A stretch of DNA of 64,000 bases. Source: LZORAL124-50-18 sp051208045 (lineage in GTDB: Bacteria > Pseudomonadota > Gammaproteobacteria > Pseudomonadales > Oleiphilaceae). Shown here piece by piece: positions 59,665 through 64,000 of the stretch (positions are counted from its first letter, which is position 1; each line of letters starts with the position of its first letter). The notes under the pieces are model-generated. The model saw only the letters and a list, made by a program, of their open reading frames with translations. It searched no databases and was not told the origin of the DNA. The position numbers and the translations under genes are program-made. Where the stretch lies: NCBI GenBank assembly GCA_051208045.1, contig JBPJFY010000001.1:496001-560000 (forward strand), read 5' to 3'.

Positions 59665-60633
59665 ATGAAAGTATTGCTCGTTGATGACTCACAAGTTGAC
59701 CGAATGATCGTAGAAAGCTTTTTGGAGGAGCTGGGTCATACGGTGATCATTGGCGAGAATGGCCAGCAAGCGATTGAACTCTATCAGTCTCACCGACCTG
59801 ACATCATTTTGATGGACGAAGTGATGCCGGTGATGAAAGGGAAAGATGCCGCACGGGCGATTCGCGCGCTCGACGGATCGGACTGGGTGCCTATCATTTT
59901 TCTCAGTGCCTGCTTCAGTGCAGAGGATGTGGCTTCCGGCATTGAGGCCGGAGGCGACGATTATCTCGCCAAACCCATCGAGCAAAAGATTCTGGCGGCA
60001 AAAATGCAGGCATTGTCCCGAATAGCCAACATGCGCCAGAAGCTGATTGAAGTGTCGGAACAGTTGGAGAAAGCCAACGCTGAGCTGACCAAGCTGGTGG
60101 ATGTGGATGGGTTGACCGGGCTCTCCAATCGGCGGTTTCTGGATCGGTTCCTCGAGCATGAAGTGGCGCGCTGTGCCCGAATGAATCAATCACTGTCCGT
60201 AATTATGTGCGATATCGACTACTTCAAACGATTCAATGACCTCTACGGGCACTTGGCCGGCGATGATTGTTTGCGAAAAGTGGCCGTAGCGCTGAAAGCA
60301 ACGAATCGCCGGGCGACCGATTTGGCGGCGCGTTATGGTGGTGAAGAGTTTGCCATGGTGCTCATTGGGGTGGATGAGCATAATGCGATCAACCGCGCAG
60401 AAGAGTTGCGCAGGAACGTGGCGGGCTTGCGCATTGAGCACAACGACTCCGACGTTCACAGTTATGTGACGTTGAGCCTCGGTATCTATACCTGTACCCC
60501 GACAGAACAAGACACGCCGGAAGCGCTGATTAGCAAAGCAGACAAAGCGTTATATCTGGCTAAACAACAGGGGCGAAATCGGGTGGCCACGTACCATGAT
60601 CGTGATCAGCCCGTGAACCGTCAACCTGCCTGA
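59665..60633 (+). CDS. response regulator diguanylate cyclase (receiver-GGDEF)
   Basis: 322 residues. A receiver (1-120: VLLVDDSQ, phospho-Asp51 in ILMDEVMPVMKG, Lys in AKPIEQK) is followed by a short coiled coil (about 130-150) and GGDEF with active GGEEF at about 225-229 and I-site RATD just before. It is the WspR/PleD-like arrangement. It would make c-di-GMP on phosphorylation; no cognate kinase is adjacent. It is divergent from yggX and overlaps mutY by 13 bases tail to tail. Confidence 0.93.
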   Translation: MKVLLVDDSQVDRMIVESFLEELGHTVIIGENGQQAIELYQSHRPDIILMDEVMPVMKGKDAARAIRALDGSDWVPIIFLSACFSAEDVASGIEAGGDDYLAKPIEQKILAAKMQALSRIANMRQKLIEVSEQLEKANAELTKLVDVDGLTGLSNRRFLDRFLEHEVARCARMNQSLSVIMCDIDYFKRFNDLYGHLAGDDCLRKVAVALKATNRRATDLAARYGGEEFAMVLIGVDEHNAINRAEELRRNVAGLRIEHNDSDVHSYVTLSLGIYTCTPTEQDTPEALISKADKALYLAKQQGRNRVATYHDRDQPVNRQPA

Positions 60634-61772
60634 CGCGGCGGGCATTCCAGCAGATTCATCTGTTGTTCTTCTGAAAACACGCGTTGAATAATCTTGCTGA
60701 TGGGCGCTGGCAGTCCGACGTTCACCATGTCTTCCGGGCGTATCCACTTGACCCGTTCTTCCGGCGTATTGAGTGCACAGTGTGCGCTGATTTCCTGTTG
60801 TGTCGCTGCGCTGGCATGGAGGTGAATAGGGCGCATGACCAGGATAAAATGCGAAAACACATGGGTGCGGGGATCCATGTACCGTGCGGACGATTGGTGG
60901 AGCATCGCGCGGTCTTTCACCAGGTGATTCATCTCCGCTTCCAGCATTGGATCTTCGGTGCTGGTCATTTCGGCCGAGGGTAACGACCAGAGACCACCCC
61001 AGATCCCCGAGTCCGGTTGCTTTTCCACCAGTATCTGACCGTCGTCATTCTGAATCACCAGAAAACAGGCGTGCCGTGTGGGCTTTTTCTGGGTGGGTTT
61101 GCGTTCCGGGAAAGCGTTCACCCGGTCATGCTGATGGGCAAAACAATCGGATTGGAAAGGGCATGTGTGGCATTTAGCACGGGTTCGGGTGCACAGGGTT
61201 GCGCCCAAATCCATGATGGCCTGTGTGTACTCATCAAACCGCACGGGGGGCGTCAAGCGCTCTGCCAGGGCCCAGAGCGCTTTTTCTACGGCGGTGCTTC
61301 CGGGCCACCCGGCGATACCAAAGCAGCGTGTCAGCACGCGTTTCACGTTGCCATCCAGAATGGCGGCCTGTGTCGCACCGGCGATGGACAGAATAGCCCC
61401 TGCCGTTGAGCGACCGATGCCAGGAAGCGCCTGCAGCGCCTCCGCACTGGCTGGCAGCATGCCCTCATGTTCTGTGACGCACTGCTGTGCCGCCTTGTGC
61501 AGATTGCGGGCCCGCGCGTAATAGCCCAATCCGGACCAATGGGCGAGCACGTCATCCTGGTCTGCCTGCGCCAGAGCTTCCAAGGTAGGAAAGCTGGCCA
61601 TAAACCGCTCATAGTAGGGAATGACGGTCGTAACCTGGGTTTGTTGCAGCATGATCTCTGAAATCCAAACCCGGTAGGGGGTTTTGTTGACCTGCCAGGG
61701 CAGGTCCTTACGGCCATGATGATCAAACCAGGCGAGTAGCCGGTCAGAGAACTGCGTAATCTCATGTGACAT
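60621..61772 (-). CDS. mutY: adenine DNA glycosylase
   Basis: 383 residues. The catalytic region shows Glu in ISEIMLQQTQV and Asp in ILDGNVKRVL after the helix-hairpin-helix LPGIGRSTAGAI. The 4Fe-4S cluster ligands follow C-x6-C-x2-C-x5-C (CTRTRAKCHTCPFQSDC). A NUDIX-like C-terminal domain (VEKQPDSGIWGGLWSLP) recognises 8-oxoG. It removes A opposite 8-oxoG. It lies between asmA and yggX as in many gammaproteobacteria. Confidence 0.95.
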   Translation of the reverse strand: MSHEITQFSDRLLAWFDHHGRKDLPWQVNKTPYRVWISEIMLQQTQVTTVIPYYERFMASFPTLEALAQADQDDVLAHWSGLGYYARARNLHKAAQQCVTEHEGMLPASAEALQALPGIGRSTAGAILSIAGATQAAILDGNVKRVLTRCFGIAGWPGSTAVEKALWALAERLTPPVRFDEYTQAIMDLGATLCTRTRAKCHTCPFQSDCFAHQHDRVNAFPERKPTQKKPTRHACFLVIQNDDGQILVEKQPDSGIWGGLWSLPSAEMTSTEDPMLEAEMNHLVKDRAMLHQSSARYMDPRTHVFSHFILVMRPIHLHASAATQQEISAHCALNTPEERVKWIRPEDMVNVGLPAPISKIIQRVFSEEQQMNLLECPPRQAG

Positions 61773-61817
61773 GGTGCCTCCTCGGGATGGCTCCGTTCGG
61801 CAGTGTTAATCCAAGTG

Positions 61818-64000
61818 TTATTTCAGAAACCCTTTCAATAACCCTTTGACAGCCTCTTTTTGTGCGTCTTTTTCGGCGTCCTTTTCTGAAACGGTGTTTT
61901 CTGTGCCGTCTGTGGCGGAATTTTCATCCGTGGTTTCTTTTTTCTTACCAAAAAGCTTGTCCAGCTTTTTATCCAGCGCTTTGTCGAGCTTTCTTTCCAC
62001 TTCTTTTTTGGCGATTTGCTCCAGCATTTTGCCAAGTTTAGCCGTGTCCAGGCCACACGTGGGTGCAGAGTCTCCGCCCAGGCCGCCATCGCATTTCACC
62101 GGAATAGATACGTCTTTCAGGTATTTATTCACTTCACAGTTGGGGTCACCCAGTTCGCCGAGTACTTTGAGCCCCAGACCATAGGCGAGGGAGTTGTTCA
62201 GCGTATCTACTGTGCCACCACCCTCAAGCGCGATGCCGGCCAGCGAGGCCAGCAACACGGGATTGGTGAGCATTGGCCCCTGAATGTCCACGTTGCCTTT
62301 CAGGTCATTGAACTCGGTTTTGGCGGCCCAGGCAGAGGTGTCCACCTGCTTGCCCAGGAGCTTGGCGACCCCCTGACAGGCAAGCGCTTTCAGATTCAGC
62401 CCTTCCAGAGTGCCTTCGTCGATGTGAAAACTGGCCGTTCCCTTGGCCTGCTGTTTGATTTGCGATATCTGGCTGCCGCTGCTCGTGAGATCGGATTTGA
62501 GGTTAACGCGGCCAGTGATCAGCTCCAGCTGTTTGAAGTCTTTCAAGAGGGGGAGCAGGCTGACCTTGTTCACTTCCTCATGAAATTGCCAGGTCGGAGT
62601 TTGCCTGGCCACATTGATATTGGCCGTGGCGAGGAAGTCCCCGTCATACAGTTGGCCGGCAGCACGTTCCAGCTTAATGATGCCTTCGTTGGCATTGGCT
62701 TTGATGACAATATCGTTGATGGCCAGGTTTTTCACGATGAATTGCTTAAGGGTGGCGTGCAGATCAAAGTTCAGCCCTTTCAGCGCGTCGATCGGTAACT
62801 CATCCGATTGCGACCCCGCCGTGCCTGCCGGGGTGGATGGCTGGGCAGGGGGAGATTTATCCGCTTCCTCGTCCACCGGTGGTGGGAGGTAATGGTCGGC
62901 ATTGAAGGTGTCGCCGGTTAATTTGGCGACGATCCGTCCGGATTTCTGGTTGAAAGCCACAACCGTGGCAAAGTTGGACTGATCGACCTGGAGTTTGGCA
63001 TCCGGTAACTGGATTTCCTCTCCTTGGGAGCGAATACGTGTTGTGAAGCCAAGCTGAGTCAGTGCGGAGTCCTTTGCGGTGGCAATGGGCGCCTGGCCCA
63101 GATCATCCAGCAGGGCTTTCAGTGAAAACGTCGGAATGGCCAGATCGCCTTCCACTTTAGGAGTTGCGGCATTCAATTGGGAGATGTGCGCATTCAATTG
63201 CACCAAAAGATCCGCGAGTGTCACTTCCGTGGTTTTCAGGTCGAGGGTTTGCGCTGTCTGGTCGAACGTGATCTGCGAGTTTACCCCGGCAGTGACGGTT
63301 TTTCCTTTAAAAGGGGTGCCACTCAGGTTGAACTTGGCGGTGAACGGCGCCAGAGTGATCCGTTTGAATTCATTGCCGAGTAAAATTTGCGTTTTTATAC
63401 TGTTTTCAGCGGTGATACCGGCTTTGTTGTCCTGCACCGTAAAGTCGATGGTGAGCGGAAACGCAGAATCTTTACGGATGTCGGTCGCGGCGAGGTTGAA
63501 GGGTGCCAGCAGAACGTCTGTGCCGTTTGATTGATCCTGATAATGAACGCGAGCATTGATGACAGCGACTTCAGACACCGCGAAATCAATCGGCTTGGCG
63601 TCGGCTGTCTCTTTGGGTTGTGAGGTGGCAGGCGCTTTGGTGTTGTTTTCCGGGGCAGATGATCCTCCCGTGGATTCGGCAGGTCGTTCTTTGACCAGCG
63701 CTTCCCAGTTACCCTTGCCCTGTACATTTTTGATCAGTTCGAGGCTCAGGCCATCCACGACCAGCTTGCCCACGCGGGGGCTCATCTTGATCAGCGACAG
63801 CACATCGACGCGGGCTTGCATGTTTGACAACTGGGTAAAGTTTTCACCCGCCTGGGTCTTCACGGCAATGTCATTCAGCTCCAGACCCAGCCAGGGGTAG
63901 AGAGACCAGTTTAGCTCGCCGCCAATATGAACGTTAATACCACCATGCTTTTGGAGTGCCTGTTCGATGTCTTGCCGGTAGTCATTCGGGTCCAGTAGCT
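61818..64000 (-). CDS. asmA: AsmA-family protein (5' end beyond window)
   Basis: The frame is open to the window edge; at least 727 residues are visible. LDPNDYRQDIEQALQKHGG and NWSLYPWLGLELNDIAV are the conserved AsmA N-terminal region. Mid-protein beta repeats and ATLKQFIVKNLAINDIVIKA lead to the AsmA C-terminal domain (GTASFHIDEGTLEGLNLKAL). The end is a Lys/Glu-rich tail. AsmA family proteins span the periplasm and affect outer-membrane lipid assembly. The order asmA-mutY-yggX is conserved in relatives. Confidence 0.9.
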   Translation of the reverse strand, partial: LLDPNDYRQDIEQALQKHGGINVHIGGELNWSLYPWLGLELNDIAVKTQAGENFTQLSNMQARVDVLSLIKMSPRVGKLVVDGLSLELIKNVQGKGNWEALVKERPAESTGGSSAPENNTKAPATSQPKETADAKPIDFAVSEVAVINARVHYQDQSNGTDVLLAPFNLAATDIRKDSAFPLTIDFTVQDNKAGITAENSIKTQILLGNEFKRITLAPFTAKFNLSGTPFKGKTVTAGVNSQITFDQTAQTLDLKTTEVTLADLLVQLNAHISQLNAATPKVEGDLAIPTFSLKALLDDLGQAPIATAKDSALTQLGFTTRIRSQGEEIQLPDAKLQVDQSNFATVVAFNQKSGRIVAKLTGDTFNADHYLPPPVDEEADKSPPAQPSTPAGTAGSQSDELPIDALKGLNFDLHATLKQFIVKNLAINDIVIKANANEGIIKLERAAGQLYDGDFLATANINVARQTPTWQFHEEVNKVSLLPLLKDFKQLELITGRVNLKSDLTSSGSQISQIKQQAKGTASFHIDEGTLEGLNLKALACQGVAKLLGKQVDTSAWAAKTEFNDLKGNVDIQGPMLTNPVLLASLAGIALEGGGTVDTLNNSLAYGLGLKVLGELGDPNCEVNKYLKDVSIPVKCDGGLGGDSAPTCGLDTAKLGKMLEQIAKKEVERKLDKALDKKLDKLFGKKKETTDENSATDGTENTVSEKDAEKDAQKEAVKGLLKGFLK

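Overview
The window reads as chromosome of a gammaproteobacterium of the Pseudomonas/Oceanospirillum/Cellvibrio type. It has a two-subunit arginine succinyltransferase (aruF-aruG) and a DJ-1/AraC-type ArgR as in Pseudomonas. It also has an aotJQMP-like transporter, the asmA-mutY-yggX neighbourhood, NsrR with a di-iron repair protein, and many c-di-GMP genes. I cannot name the genus. No insertion sequence, prophage, rRNA or CRISPR array was seen.

Layout. 1-14.6 kb: arginine catabolism and uptake. argR (5' truncated), astC-aruF-aruG-astD-astB and, on the other strand, aotP-aotJ-aotQ-aotM-astE together cover the whole arginine succinyltransferase pathway plus an arginine ABC transporter. A good two-half ArgR operator lies upstream of aotP. 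Between the two halves sit a GAF-PAS-GGDEF-EAL gene and a roughly 500-base non-coding + strand unit (about 9.66-10.14 kb). That unit is packed with AANAANAA motifs and ends in a strong intrinsic terminator. It looks like an Hfq/Crc-sequestering RNA of the CrcZ type.

14.6-27.7 kb: a WYL regulator with a GyrI-like protein, then a periplasmic polyamine-type binding protein immediately upstream of a membrane GGDEF-EAL protein, the gene architecture of Vibrio NspS-MbaA. These are followed by an AraC regulator divergent from a FabY-like ketosynthase, an orphan solute-binding protein, a pilin-like protein, an Asp-box propeller protein and a diguanylate cyclase. 28.0-38.3 kb: a chemosensory operon (two receivers, three CheW-like proteins, a type I periplasmic binding protein, a PilJ-like receptor and a CheA-receiver hybrid) with no cheR or cheB. 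It is followed by a convergent periplasmic protein with two PilJ-N motifs.

38.5-55.6 kb: another orphan binding protein, the NO-responsive pair ric/nsrR with two NsrR operators between them, dinB, and a four-gene coupled SDR/DUF2878 cluster. Then come a TetR-controlled RND efflux operon, a tag-like glycosylase, two more orphan family 3 binding proteins, CopD-like and GNAT genes, and an apparently Tat-exported agmatine deiminase between two GFA-family genes. 55.6-59.1 kb: a visibly AT-rich accessory segment with unknown proteins and a TacA-TacT-type toxin-antitoxin pair, bounded by tRNA-Phe. 59.2-64 kb: yggX, a receiver-GGDEF gene wedged between yggX and mutY, mutY and asmA (5' end beyond the window).

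Common themes are amino acid and polyamine sensing and c-di-GMP signalling. Four GGDEF proteins, four transporter-less family 3 binding proteins and two binding proteins encoded beside receptors suggest a cell that uses periplasmic binding proteins widely as sensors. Functions are inferred from recognisable motifs and gene order only; no database search was possible.
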